A DNA stretch of 64,000 nucleotides from JAAUTT01 sp038213375 (lineage in GTDB: Bacteria > Bacteroidota > Bacteroidia > Bacteroidales > JAAUTT01). Location of the stretch: contig JBBQTB010000011.1 of the NCBI GenBank assembly GCA_038213375.1, positions 73,883 through 137,882 on the forward strand, read 5' to 3'. Made by a program: the position numbers and the translations under genes. The notes under the pieces were generated by a model. The model worked only from the letters and a program-made list of their open reading frames with translations, was not told the DNA's origin and did not search any database. This document shows positions 24,005-32,168 of this stretch, piece after piece; positions within the stretch are counted from its first letter, which is position 1; every line of letters begins with the position of its first letter.

Positions 24005-25270
24005 TTAATTTGTCGCTAACCCGTCTTTTGCTTGCGAACTATTGGATTTGTTAGTCATTCTATTACGAAGGTCTCGCATATCCTCACTGACTTTTTTCTC
24101 AATCACTTTTGCATATATCTGAGTTGTTTTAATACTGGTATGGCCCAGCATTTTCGAAACAGTTTCGATAGGTACACCATTGGTGAGAGTTACAGTTGTT
24201 GCAAAGGTATGACGTGCAATATGAAAGCTTAATGGTTTTTCAATTCCGCAGAAATCAGCAATTTCTTTTAGGTAATTATTAAGAATCTGATTGGCATACA
24301 CTGGCAATAACCGCCCAGTCTCTAAAACTTTGGGATTGTTTTTATATTTTTCAATAATAGCCATTGCCTGGGGAAGAAGCGGAACCAGAACCGGAATATC
24401 AGTTTTGTGACGACAAGTATTTATCCAATATTCACCATCAATTCCGAGCGACATATTTTGTGGAGTAAGCTCGTAAACATCAATATAGGCTAGACCTGTG
24501 TAACAACTAAAGACAAACATATCCTTGGCATGCTGTAAACGGAGACTTTTGAATTCTTTTTGTTCAATGGCTGCAAGCTCATCAGCACTCAGATACTGCC
24601 GGTTAGTTTTTAGAAATGACGGCTGAAATTTTTGAAATGGATCTCTGTCAAGCCATTCGTTTTTAATAGCCAGGTTAACAACTTTCCTGAGCCGCTCGAT
24701 ATGCTTCATTACAGTATTTTGTCCGCAGGGTTTTTTAGGTTGCAAAGGTTTGTACTCTTTCATAAATTTTTCATAGCCTATAATGAATTTATAACTAAGC
24801 TGTGAAAGATAAATATCCGAGGTATGAAGAGCTTCCTTCAGATAAAGCTGGAAGTAGGTCTTTGTAGTATAGTAATTTTTCATCGTTCCCCATTCGAGAA
24901 CATTTTTCATTTGCTCATTGTGGTAATCGAACAAACTCATTAAGGAATGCTCTTTTTCTTCTATACCCTGAAACTTGTTTTTTATAGCAACCGCAGTTAT
25001 TAGTTGCTTTTTCAATTGTAATTGTTGATAGCATTCTACCATTCGGCTCCGGATTTGCTCCAGGTATGTGTTCAGAGCTTTTATTTCTTCGCCTTTGCCT
25101 TTGGCCATTCCCTTTCCTTTGCTCCAGTTCTCAACATCGATATCTTTTTTGATGGAGACTTCTACTCGCTGTCCATCAACAGTAATTCTGGCATAGATGG
25201 GAGCTTTACCATTTTTCTCTTTTTGTCTCTTGATGTAAAAAACAATTCCGAAAGTGTTTGTTGTTGTCAT
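24005..25270 (-). CDS. tyrosine recombinase (integrase) of the genomic island
   Basis: A 421-aa integrase of the Bacteroidota conjugative-element type. It has an N-terminal arm-binding domain (about 1-90), a SAM-like core-binding domain (about 110-215) and a catalytic domain (225-400). Catalytic residues seen are Lys289, His350-x-x-Arg353 (HIARHTFA), His377 (LGHTSIKTTQIY) and Tyr386. The first Arg of the usual set is replaced by Ala261 in TGLAYIDV; this loss is also known in IntDOT, which has Ser there. The start is 290 bp from the 3' end of tRNA-Pro, the probable attachment site. Confidence 0.93.
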   Translation of the reverse strand: MTTTNTFGIVFYIKRQKEKNGKAPIYARITVDGQRVEVSIKKDIDVENWSKGKGMAKGKGEEIKALNTYLEQIRSRMVECYQQLQLKKQLITAVAIKNKFQGIEEKEHSLMSLFDYHNEQMKNVLEWGTMKNYYTTKTYFQLYLKEALHTSDIYLSQLSYKFIIGYEKFMKEYKPLQPKKPCGQNTVMKHIERLRKVVNLAIKNEWLDRDPFQKFQPSFLKTNRQYLSADELAAIEQKEFKSLRLQHAKDMFVFSCYTGLAYIDVYELTPQNMSLGIDGEYWINTCRHKTDIPVLVPLLPQAMAIIEKYKNNPKVLETGRLLPVYANQILNNYLKEIADFCGIEKPLSFHIARHTFATTVTLTNGVPIETVSKMLGHTSIKTTQIYAKVIEKKVSEDMRDLRNRMTNKSNSSQAKDGLATN

Positions 25271-25311
25271 AAAAAATACGATTTAGTTGTTATTAATTCA
25301 TTTTAATAATC

Positions 25312-25339
25312 TGGTCATCTCACACTTGAAAAATGACCA
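25312..25339. repeat. inverted repeat TGGTCAT ... ATGACCA upstream of the integrase
   Basis: Arms of 7 bp at 25312-25318 and 25333-25339, 42 bp upstream of the integrase start. They share the GGTCA half-site with the palindromes at 22248 and 25405. Possibly binding sites for the integrase or its partner; inference. Confidence 0.4.
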
Positions 25340-25404
25340 CTTAAAACCTATCAAAAACACCTAAATAATATTATTCAAACAATTGTAAATAAATTACTTA
25401 TGTG

Positions 25405-25450
25405 CTATTCGGTGACCCAAAAGTAAAATAAAATTTTGGTCACCGAATAG
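25405..25450. repeat. long inverted repeat between integrase and tRNA
   Basis: The left arm CTATTCGGTGACCCAAAA (25405-25422) pairs with the right arm TTTTGGTCACCGAATAG (25434-25450), with one extra base in the left arm and an A-rich loop. A third half-site GGTCACATTTTGG follows at 25451. It lies in the probable attachment region, so arm-type or regulatory sites are the likely role. A hairpin terminator is an alternative, but no gene ends here. Confidence 0.55.
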
Positions 25451-25494
25451 GTCACATTTTGGTTGAAAATAATTGTTTCGATTTCGTATCAGAA

Positions 25495-25539
25495 AAAACA
25501 AAAAGCCCGTAAATCATAAGATTTGCGAGCTTTTGTTTT
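25495..25539 (-). terminator. rho-independent terminator of tRNA-Pro
   Basis: On the minus strand the arms 25539-25521 and 25514-25495 pair over about 19 bp around a 6-nt loop. They contain the core GCGAGC/GCCCG (with mismatch) and are followed by a T-rich run (complement of AAAAAACAAAAAG). It lies 19 bp beyond the tRNA 3' end. Confidence 0.7.
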
Positions 25540-25557
25540 GGGTTTAAACCCATTTTG

Positions 25558-25630
25558 TCGGGGTAGCGGGACTCGAACCCACGGCCTCGTCGTCCCGAAC
25601 GACGCGCGCTACCAACTGCGCCATACCCCG
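25558..25630 (-). tRNA. tRNA-Pro (anticodon CGG)
   Basis: The 73-nt minus-strand sequence folds into a cloverleaf. The acceptor stem is CGGGGTA/TACCCCG with discriminator A. The D arm holds GCGCAGTTGGTAGCGC. The anticodon stem CGTCG/CGACG has loop TTCGGGA, giving anticodon CGG for CCG codons. The T arm is GTGGGTTCGAGTCCCGC. CCA is not encoded. The 3' end faces the island and the integrase, the usual position of a tRNA used as attachment site. Confidence 0.95.
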
Positions 25631-25699
25631 TAATTTAATTTAATGGTGTCGCCATTTATAAAATTTATCGAATTCTGCTGTCTACTATTTTTTGATTTG

Positions 25700-26692
25700 T
25701 TAGATTTTCAATGTTGCCGTTTCGGCTTTCAAAAGCTCTTTGTCGATTGGAACTACACCCACTTTTTCACACACTAAACCACCAGCCATATTTGAAATGG
25801 CGGCTGTCTCAAATGGATCAAGGCCCGAAGCCAGACATAGACTGGCAACACTAATTACCGTATCTCCGGCTCCCGAGACATCGGCAATGTCCCGGATATG
25901 AGCTGGTATTACCCGGTATCCCTTTCCTGTACTAATAAACACACCTGCTTCGGAAAGGGTTATCATGATGAGAGAGATATTATTTTTATCGTGAAGGATT
26001 TTGGCGGCTTCGAAAAGGGTTTCAGGGTTTGCTTTATTGGTTTCAACCTTAAGTCCTTCATTCAGTTCCTTGAAATTGGGTTTGAAAAGAGTTGTATTGT
26101 TGTATTCGCAAAAATTTCGTTTTTTTGGATCTACCAAAGTCGGAATACCGCGTTTACATGCTTCATCAACAATTTGTTGAATTACTTTAGGTGTAATCGA
26201 TCCTTTATCATAATCTTCAAAAATGATGGAATCTATTTTATTATCATTCAGTACTTTAAAAATATGACTGATGAATTTTATTTCCATTTCCTGTGATAGC
26301 GGGTGATCAATCTCTCTGTCGATTCTTAGCAATTGCTGGTGGTTGCTGATGATACGGGTTTTAACGGTCGTAACCCTTTTTTTATCCTCAATGATGCCCT
26401 CAGCAGTTATATTTTTATTTTTCAGTAACTCATACAGAGTTTTTGAACGTAAGTCATTGCCTATTACCGAACAGAGAATTGGAGTCGCGCCTAATGATTG
26501 AATGTTAAGTGCAACGTTCCCTGCTCCACCCAATCGGTTTTCTTCACTTGTTCTGGTTACTACAGGCACTGGAGCTTCGGGTGAAATTCGCTCTACTTTT
26601 CCCCATAAATAAGAATCGATCATTACGTCACCGATGATCATCACTTTATAATTTGAGAATGAGTCGATAACTTTGGCAAAATCAGTTTTCAA
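25700..26692 (-). CDS. hldA: D-glycero-beta-D-manno-heptose-7-phosphate kinase (PfkB family)
   Basis: A 330-aa sugar kinase of the RfaE domain I type, which phosphorylates heptose 7-phosphate for ADP-heptose synthesis in LPS core building. The start VMIIGDVMIDSYLWGKVERI then SPEAPVPVV and GGAGNVALNIQSLGA are diagnostic for this subfamily among PfkB kinases. The catalytic anion-hole motif is DVSGAGDTVISV near 270. The cytidylyltransferase domain is not fused and no gene for it is in the window. This is the first core gene next to the island. Confidence 0.88.
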   Translation of the reverse strand: MKTDFAKVIDSFSNYKVMIIGDVMIDSYLWGKVERISPEAPVPVVTRTSEENRLGGAGNVALNIQSLGATPILCSVIGNDLRSKTLYELLKNKNITAEGIIEDKKRVTTVKTRIISNHQQLLRIDREIDHPLSQEMEIKFISHIFKVLNDNKIDSIIFEDYDKGSITPKVIQQIVDEACKRGIPTLVDPKKRNFCEYNNTTLFKPNFKELNEGLKVETNKANPETLFEAAKILHDKNNISLIMITLSEAGVFISTGKGYRVIPAHIRDIADVSGAGDTVISVASLCLASGLDPFETAAISNMAGGLVCEKVGVVPIDKELLKAETATLKI

Positions 26693-26795
26693 GATGATAA
26701 ATTTAAAATGATAGCAAATATATAATAAAAGCAGGAGGTATTATAAAGGACAATAGAACTAAGAACCAAGAGGTACTATCTTTCTTTCATGAATG

Positions 26796-29279
26796 TTACA
26801 TTGGATCGACATCGGTCTGAACAATTACCGGGTAATATATTTCGTGTGCAGAGAGTTGATTAATACTTGTGCGCACAATTTCCTTGGCTTTCGCAAACGA
26901 TGCCTGTCGTTCAATCTTTAGCAGGATATTCTTATGATACCAGTTACTAATTCTGCTTATTAAAGGATATTCGGGACCAAACACCCTGTTTGCAAATGAT
27001 ATCCTCAAACTATCTGCCAAATAAGCGGATGCTTCATCTAACATGGATTGATTTTTATGTTTTAGAGTTAGCTGAATCAGTCGCGTGAAGGGTGGATAGC
27101 CAAAAGTGCTTCGTTCAGCCAATTGGGTTTTATACATGTGCAGGAAGTCGTTATTGATTACATCGTGAATGATGTAGTTTTTGGGATCGGTTGTTTGAAT
27201 GATTACTTTCCCTTGTTTGTGTTTTCGTCCTGCGCGTCCACTAACCTGCGACATCAACTGAAAGCTTCGTTCAAAAGCCCTGAAATCCGGGAAATTAAGC
27301 AATTGATCCGCATCAAGTACGCCCACGAGATTCACATTGTCAAAGTCTAGTCCTTTTGAAATCATTTGTGTTCCAACTAATATATCAAGTTCCCTGTTTT
27401 CGAAATCGCTAATCATTTCTTCGTATGCTTTTCGCGACCGGGTGGAGTCCAGATCCATTCTGGCTATTCTTTTCCCCGGAAAGAACAGAGCAAGCTCGTC
27501 TTCAATCTTTTCAGTTCCAAAGCCATGCATAACAAGCGAAGAAGAACCACACGCTTCGCAAATAATTATTTTAGAGGTGCTGTAACCACAATAATGACAA
27601 ACTAAAAGGCTAAGATTTTTATGGTATGTGAGACTTACATCACAATGTTTACATTTAGGTATGGTATTACAAACGGAACATTGAAAATAAGGCGAATATC
27701 CCCTGCGGTTCTGAAACAGAATGATTTGTTCTCCCAGATCAAGCACTTCTTGCATCTTTTCGATTAATACAGGATGAAAATGGGATTTCATCTGTTTTAG
27801 CTGCCGGGCTTCTTCAATATTGACGACCATTATTTCGGGCAATTCAACATTTGCAAACCTCTGAAAAAGTTGAACTATTCCATATTTACCATTTTCGGCA
27901 TTGTAATACGATTCGATAGAAGGTGTTGCAGTGCCAAGCAGTGTTTTAGCTCCATGTAGTTGAGCCAGCACAATTGCCGAATCCCGGGCATGATAACGCG
28001 GAGCCGGATCGAATTGTTTATAGCTATTTTCGTGTTCCTCGTCGGCAATGATTAACCCGAGATTAGTGAATGGCAGGAAGATAGACGACCTAACACCAAG
28101 TATCACCTGGTATTGACTCATCTTATTCTCATCGATTAAGGCGTTCCATACCTTAACCCTGTCACTGTCGGAGAATTTTGAATGATATATGCCCACTTTT
28201 TCACCAAATGCACCTTTCAAACGGTTTATGATTTGCGCAGTTAAAGCTATTTCTGGTAATAAATAAAGTACCTGCTTCCCGGCAATTAATTGCTCGTTAA
28301 TTAATTCGATGTAGAGTTCTGTTTTTCCGCTGGCAGTATATCCGTGCAATAAAACTACCTGGTGTTTTTCGAACGAAGTTCTTACACCATCCAACGCTTC
28401 CTGCTGGCCTTGCGAAAGAGGCTTTAGTTTGTGATCATTCCCAGGTTGTGTATGGTCGTCGTGTTCTTTTTTCTCATACGTTTGAAACACACCTTTTTTT
28501 ATCAGGCTTTTCAATAGCTCATTTCCGGATGGGAAATCGGAAAGGAGTGATTTTTTGGATACTTCTTTGGGTTTGGGGGTATAAATTTCTGAAAGTTGAA
28601 TGAACTTCATTAAAATTTGAAGCTGTTTATGAGCTTTTCCAAGAATATCGAACACTTGTTTAAGCTCAGCCTCGTCGTATAAATGAGGCATTAACTCCAC
28701 AAAGGTAGCTGTTTTAATTTTAAATCGGTCTTTGAGTGATTCTTCCAATATTAATGCGCCATCATCAACCAGCTTTTTAATCACTTTTAGCAAGTCCTTC
28801 TTTTTATAGGATTTAGCAATTTCTTCAACCGACAGAATATTGCGCTGCGAAAGTAAATTCAGGATTAGTTCCTCCGATTCCGAAATTTGTTGTTGAGCTT
28901 CAAATTCAGTATTAATATAGACTTTCGTTTCGCTTTCGAGTTTTAAGCCCGATGGCAATGCGGCTTTCATCACATCTCCCAATGTGCACATGTAATAAGA
29001 TGCTATCCAATCCCAAAATTTTAGCTGAATGGCATTAACCGCCGGTTTATCGTCGAGTAGTGAAATGATTTCTTTTACCTTATAACCTTCCGGCTGAGTA
29101 AAATGGATATGGTGCACAATGGCCGAATAGAACCGTTTTGCCCCAAACTGAACGATTACTCGTTTGCCGGGAGCAATTTCCGACTGCAATTCGTCGGGAA
29201 CCAGGTAAGTAAAAAGCCTGAGAATCGGAACCGGAAGAATTACATTGGCAAATACAGGATGATGGGAAGTTTCGTTCAT
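26796..29279 (-). CDS. priA: primosomal protein N' (replication restart helicase PriA)
   Basis: A superfamily 2 helicase of 827 aa using the ATG at 29279 (MNETSHHPVFANVILPVPIL). A longer frame to 29345 adds a non-conserved leader. The N-terminal 3'BD (PILRLFTYLVPDEL) is followed by helicase motifs: Walker A HGYTASGKTELY, LIIADEEHENSYKQ, LLGTATPSIES, and later GTQMISKGLDFDNV and QVSGRAGR. Between them lie eight Cys that bind two zinc ions (CSVCNTIPKCKHCDVS, CHYCGY, CEACGS). It restarts stalled forks by loading DnaB. Complete. Confidence 0.96.
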   Translation of the reverse strand: MNETSHHPVFANVILPVPILRLFTYLVPDELQSEIAPGKRVIVQFGAKRFYSAIVHHIHFTQPEGYKVKEIISLLDDKPAVNAIQLKFWDWIASYYMCTLGDVMKAALPSGLKLESETKVYINTEFEAQQQISESEELILNLLSQRNILSVEEIAKSYKKKDLLKVIKKLVDDGALILEESLKDRFKIKTATFVELMPHLYDEAELKQVFDILGKAHKQLQILMKFIQLSEIYTPKPKEVSKKSLLSDFPSGNELLKSLIKKGVFQTYEKKEHDDHTQPGNDHKLKPLSQGQQEALDGVRTSFEKHQVVLLHGYTASGKTELYIELINEQLIAGKQVLYLLPEIALTAQIINRLKGAFGEKVGIYHSKFSDSDRVKVWNALIDENKMSQYQVILGVRSSIFLPFTNLGLIIADEEHENSYKQFDPAPRYHARDSAIVLAQLHGAKTLLGTATPSIESYYNAENGKYGIVQLFQRFANVELPEIMVVNIEEARQLKQMKSHFHPVLIEKMQEVLDLGEQIILFQNRRGYSPYFQCSVCNTIPKCKHCDVSLTYHKNLSLLVCHYCGYSTSKIIICEACGSSSLVMHGFGTEKIEDELALFFPGKRIARMDLDSTRSRKAYEEMISDFENRELDILVGTQMISKGLDFDNVNLVGVLDADQLLNFPDFRAFERSFQLMSQVSGRAGRKHKQGKVIIQTTDPKNYIIHDVINNDFLHMYKTQLAERSTFGYPPFTRLIQLTLKHKNQSMLDEASAYLADSLRISFANRVFGPEYPLISRISNWYHKNILLKIERQASFAKAKEIVRTSINQLSAHEIYYPVIVQTDVDPM

Positions 29280-29367
29280 AAAAAATGCATGAATTTTCAA
29301 TGCGAACGCTGCATGAACTAGTTTTTCAGACAATCGAATATGCAAACATATCCATTATTAGATACTC

Positions 29368-30345
29368 CTAAATTGCCAGAATATGTGCTACATCCAGCAA
29401 GCTCTTAGGAACTCCTTTGTGCATTTTAACTGTTTTGTTCAGTGGTACATGCACAATCTGGCCATTACTTAACCCAACCATAATGCTTTTTTGGTCGTCG
29501 AGCAATGCTTCCACTGCCGCAACACCCATGCGGCTTGCAGAAACTCGGTCGTAGCTTGATGGCGAGCCACCGCGCTGAATGTGTCCTAAAATGGTTACGC
29601 GTATGTCGAATTGAGGGAATTCAGATTCTACTTTTTTTGCAATTTCGTATGCATTACCTTCATCGTCGCCTTCAGCGCATATGATAATGCTTGATTTGTT
29701 GGATTTTGCACGTTGCGAAAGAAATTCGCGTAATTCAACCATCTGATTTTTTACTTCAGGAATCATAATAACTTCTGCACCAGTGGCAATACCGCTTTCG
29801 AGGGCCACAAACCCAGCATCACGACCCATTACCTCAATAAAAAAAATACGATTATGGGAACTGGCAGTATCCCGTATCTTATCAACAGCTTCAATTACTG
29901 TATTTAAACAAGTGTCGTAACCTATGGTATAATCCGTTCCATACAAATCGTTATCAATAGTTCCCGGAATACCAATTATCGGAATATTATATTCCTGTGA
30001 GAGAATACTGGCTCCCGTAAACGATCCGTCACCGCCAATTACCACAAGTGCGTCTATGCCAAATTTTTCAAGGTTTTCATAGGCTTGCTTTCTACCTTCA
30101 GGAGTGCGAAAACGAGCAGAACGTGCCGTTTTAAGCATGGTACCACCTTTTTGGATGATTCCGCTCACATCCTTTGATTCAAGTTTTTCTATATCTCCAT
30201 CAATCATTCCTTCATATCCCCTGCGGATACCAAACACCTCAATATTATTGAAAATTGCAGCACGGGTTACGGCTCGAATTGCAGCGTTCATTCCCGGAGC
30301 ATCGCCGCCGGAAGTTAATACACCCAGTTTCTTAATTTTTGCCAT
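29368..30345 (-). CDS. pfkA: ATP-dependent 6-phosphofructokinase
   Basis: A 325-aa glycolytic enzyme that makes fructose 1,6-bisphosphate. Motifs are clear: ATP-binding LTSGGDAPGMNAAIRAVTR, GGDGSFTGA, and the substrate loop IGIPGTIDNDLYGTDYTIGY with catalytic Asp. Further on are MGRDAGFVAL and LGHIQRGGSPSSYDR. The Gly at the GGDG position points to ATP rather than pyrophosphate use. Length fits a short bacterial Pfk. It stands 23 bp from the annotated start-side neighbour priA stop region but with its own 3' end, all on the minus strand. Confidence 0.96.
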   Translation of the reverse strand: MAKIKKLGVLTSGGDAPGMNAAIRAVTRAAIFNNIEVFGIRRGYEGMIDGDIEKLESKDVSGIIQKGGTMLKTARSARFRTPEGRKQAYENLEKFGIDALVVIGGDGSFTGASILSQEYNIPIIGIPGTIDNDLYGTDYTIGYDTCLNTVIEAVDKIRDTASSHNRIFFIEVMGRDAGFVALESGIATGAEVIMIPEVKNQMVELREFLSQRAKSNKSSIIICAEGDDEGNAYEIAKKVESEFPQFDIRVTILGHIQRGGSPSSYDRVSASRMGVAAVEALLDDQKSIMVGLSNGQIVHVPLNKTVKMHKGVPKSLLDVAHILAI

Positions 30346-30410
30346 ACAAACAAATTATAAATTAAACGTTACTCTATAAATACTAACTATATGTTTCTCT
30401 AAAAATTACT

Positions 30411-31289
30411 TTAAAAATTTATATCTTTTATTTTTTGCAAAACATTTTTCATTAACCATTGCGGGGTTGAGGTTGCTCCGCATATACCAACGGAATTGAC
30501 GTTATTGAACCAATCGGAGTTCAGTTCTTCAGGTTTGGATATCAGGTAGGTATTTGAGTTATTTTTCCTGCAAATTTCCAAAAGAACTTTTCCGTTTGAA
30601 CTATTGATGCCGCTAACAAAAATTACCACTTCGTAATTTTTGGAAAATTTTGCCAAATGCTCCCCGCGTTTTGACACATAACCGCAAATAGAATTTATGA
30701 CTTTTAGCGGCATATTGTCTACCGGAAAATAAGTCGTCATCTTCTGTCGAATTGCATTGGCAATGTCCTCATAACCCGCTGGAGGTTGAGTGGTTTGTGC
30801 AAAAAGTGCAACGGGTTTCGAAAAATCAATTTGTTCCAAGTCACTGATGTTGTCAACAACAATCGCATGTCCTTCAGTTTGTCCAACAAGACCTTTAACT
30901 TCGGCATGTCCCTCTTTTCCGTATATAATTACCTGACCTTGTTTTTCTTTGATCTCTTCCCAAACCGTATGTACTTTTTTCTGTAATTGAAGAACTATAG
31001 GACAGGTGCCGTCGGTAAGAAAATTGGTGTTATTTTCTATTGTCTGATAAGTGGCAGGTGGCTCGCCATGGGCGCGAATCAGAATTTTTGCATTATGAAT
31101 ATCCTGCAACTCCTCGTGATTGATAATTAAAAGTCCTTTGGATTTCAACCTCTCAACTTCTTCTTCGTTATGCACAATATCTCCCAGACAATACACCGCC
31201 AACCCCTTGGCCAGCGCATCTTCGGCCAGTTTAATTGTTTTAACTACACCATAACAGAATCCAGATTTGTTGTCTATTTCAACCAGCAT
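30411..31289 (-). CDS. ispH: 4-hydroxy-3-methylbut-2-enyl diphosphate reductase (IspH)
   Basis: A 292-aa iron-sulfur enzyme of the last step of the MEP isoprenoid pathway. The start used is ATG 31289 (MLVEIDNKSGFCYGVVKTIK), 37 bp after the cmk stop; a 10-codon longer frame reaches almost into cmk and lacks similarity. The three cluster cysteines are in SGFCYGV, DGTCPIV and NSICGYV. IRAHGEPP and the C-terminal VGICGATSTPQWLM motif match the family. It is read with cmk, probably from the same promoter. Confidence 0.95.
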   Translation of the reverse strand: MLVEIDNKSGFCYGVVKTIKLAEDALAKGLAVYCLGDIVHNEEEVERLKSKGLLIINHEELQDIHNAKILIRAHGEPPATYQTIENNTNFLTDGTCPIVLQLQKKVHTVWEEIKEKQGQVIIYGKEGHAEVKGLVGQTEGHAIVVDNISDLEQIDFSKPVALFAQTTQPPAGYEDIANAIRQKMTTYFPVDNMPLKVINSICGYVSKRGEHLAKFSKNYEVVIFVSGINSSNGKVLLEICRKNNSNTYLISKPEELNSDWFNNVNSVGICGATSTPQWLMKNVLQKIKDINF

Positions 31290-31325
31290 CGCACAAAGAT
31301 ATAAAAACTGTGTTTTCAAACAGTA

Positions 31326-32018
31326 TTATTGAAATTTTTCAAGTAAATTTTTAAACCATTCCATTTGTTGGAGGGGGGTAAGGTTTGAATTATCTAATAT
31401 TATAGCATCTTCAGCCATTTTTAATGGGCTTTCTAAGCGGTTCTCATCTATAAAATCCCGTTGAGCTAAATTGTCACGTACTTCGGATAACAAAACGGGA
31501 GTGCCTTTTTCCAGTAATTCAGTATATCTGCGTTGAGCTCTCACTTCAAGGTTGGCGGTCATAAAAAGTTTTAGTTCGGCGTTTGGAAATACTACGGTAC
31601 CTATATCACGACCATCCATCACTATTTTCTTGCCTTCGCCCATTTTTTGCTGCAAAGCAACAAGCCTCGACCTAACTGATTTTATCTTACTTATTTCACT
31701 TACGTTTTCAGATACCAGCATAGTTCGAATTGTATTTTCTACATTTTCGCCATTCAGATAAGTTTCATAAGCAGAATTATTGGTTTTTTTAAAATCAATG
31801 TTGATGTTCTGAAGGTATTTTTCCAACTCAATATCGTTAGCTTTTCCATTCATCAGAAATTCGAGGCGCATGGCGAATAAGGTAAAAGCGCGGTACATAG
31901 CACCGCTATCGATATAAAGATAGTTTAATTCACCGGCAATGTTTTTTGCAAAACTGCTTTTTCCACACGATGAATGCCCATCAATGGCAATTACAATTGG
32001 AGTTTTTAAATTAATCAT
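31326..32018 (-). CDS. cmk: cytidylate kinase
   Basis: A 230-aa nucleoside monophosphate kinase that converts CMP and dCMP to the diphosphates. Walker A reads AIDGHSSCGKSSFAKNIA at residues 11-28. YIDSGAMYRAFTLFAM, MDGRDIGTVVFPNAELKLF and RAQRRYTEL follow in family order. Full length. It starts a minus-strand pair with ispH. A TAACTTTG -7-type box is present on the minus strand at 32041-32048, 23 bp upstream, without a clear -33 partner. Confidence 0.95.
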   Translation of the reverse strand: MINLKTPIVIAIDGHSSCGKSSFAKNIAGELNYLYIDSGAMYRAFTLFAMRLEFLMNGKANDIELEKYLQNINIDFKKTNNSAYETYLNGENVENTIRTMLVSENVSEISKIKSVRSRLVALQQKMGEGKKIVMDGRDIGTVVFPNAELKLFMTANLEVRAQRRYTELLEKGTPVLLSEVRDNLAQRDFIDENRLESPLKMAEDAIILDNSNLTPLQQMEWFKNLLEKFQ

Positions 32019-32168
32019 GATAAAAATTCAAAATAACGGGCAAAGTTACAATAATCATACAAAGGGAGAAGAAAAACAACGAAGCGGTACACGATTTTCT
32101 CTTATTATCTAAATTTAAATAGTACATTTAGTAATCTTAATTTGTTAATTGTAGCATTAACAATAGCG

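Noticed and set aside
25405..25450. Terminator of the integrase gene
   Set aside because: The integrase is read away from this site, which lies upstream of its start; the tRNA has its own terminator at 25495-25539.
29280..29345. Longer PriA start
   Set aside because: The 22 extra residues do not match PriA N-termini; MNETSHHPVFANVILPVPIL at 29279 gives the normal start.
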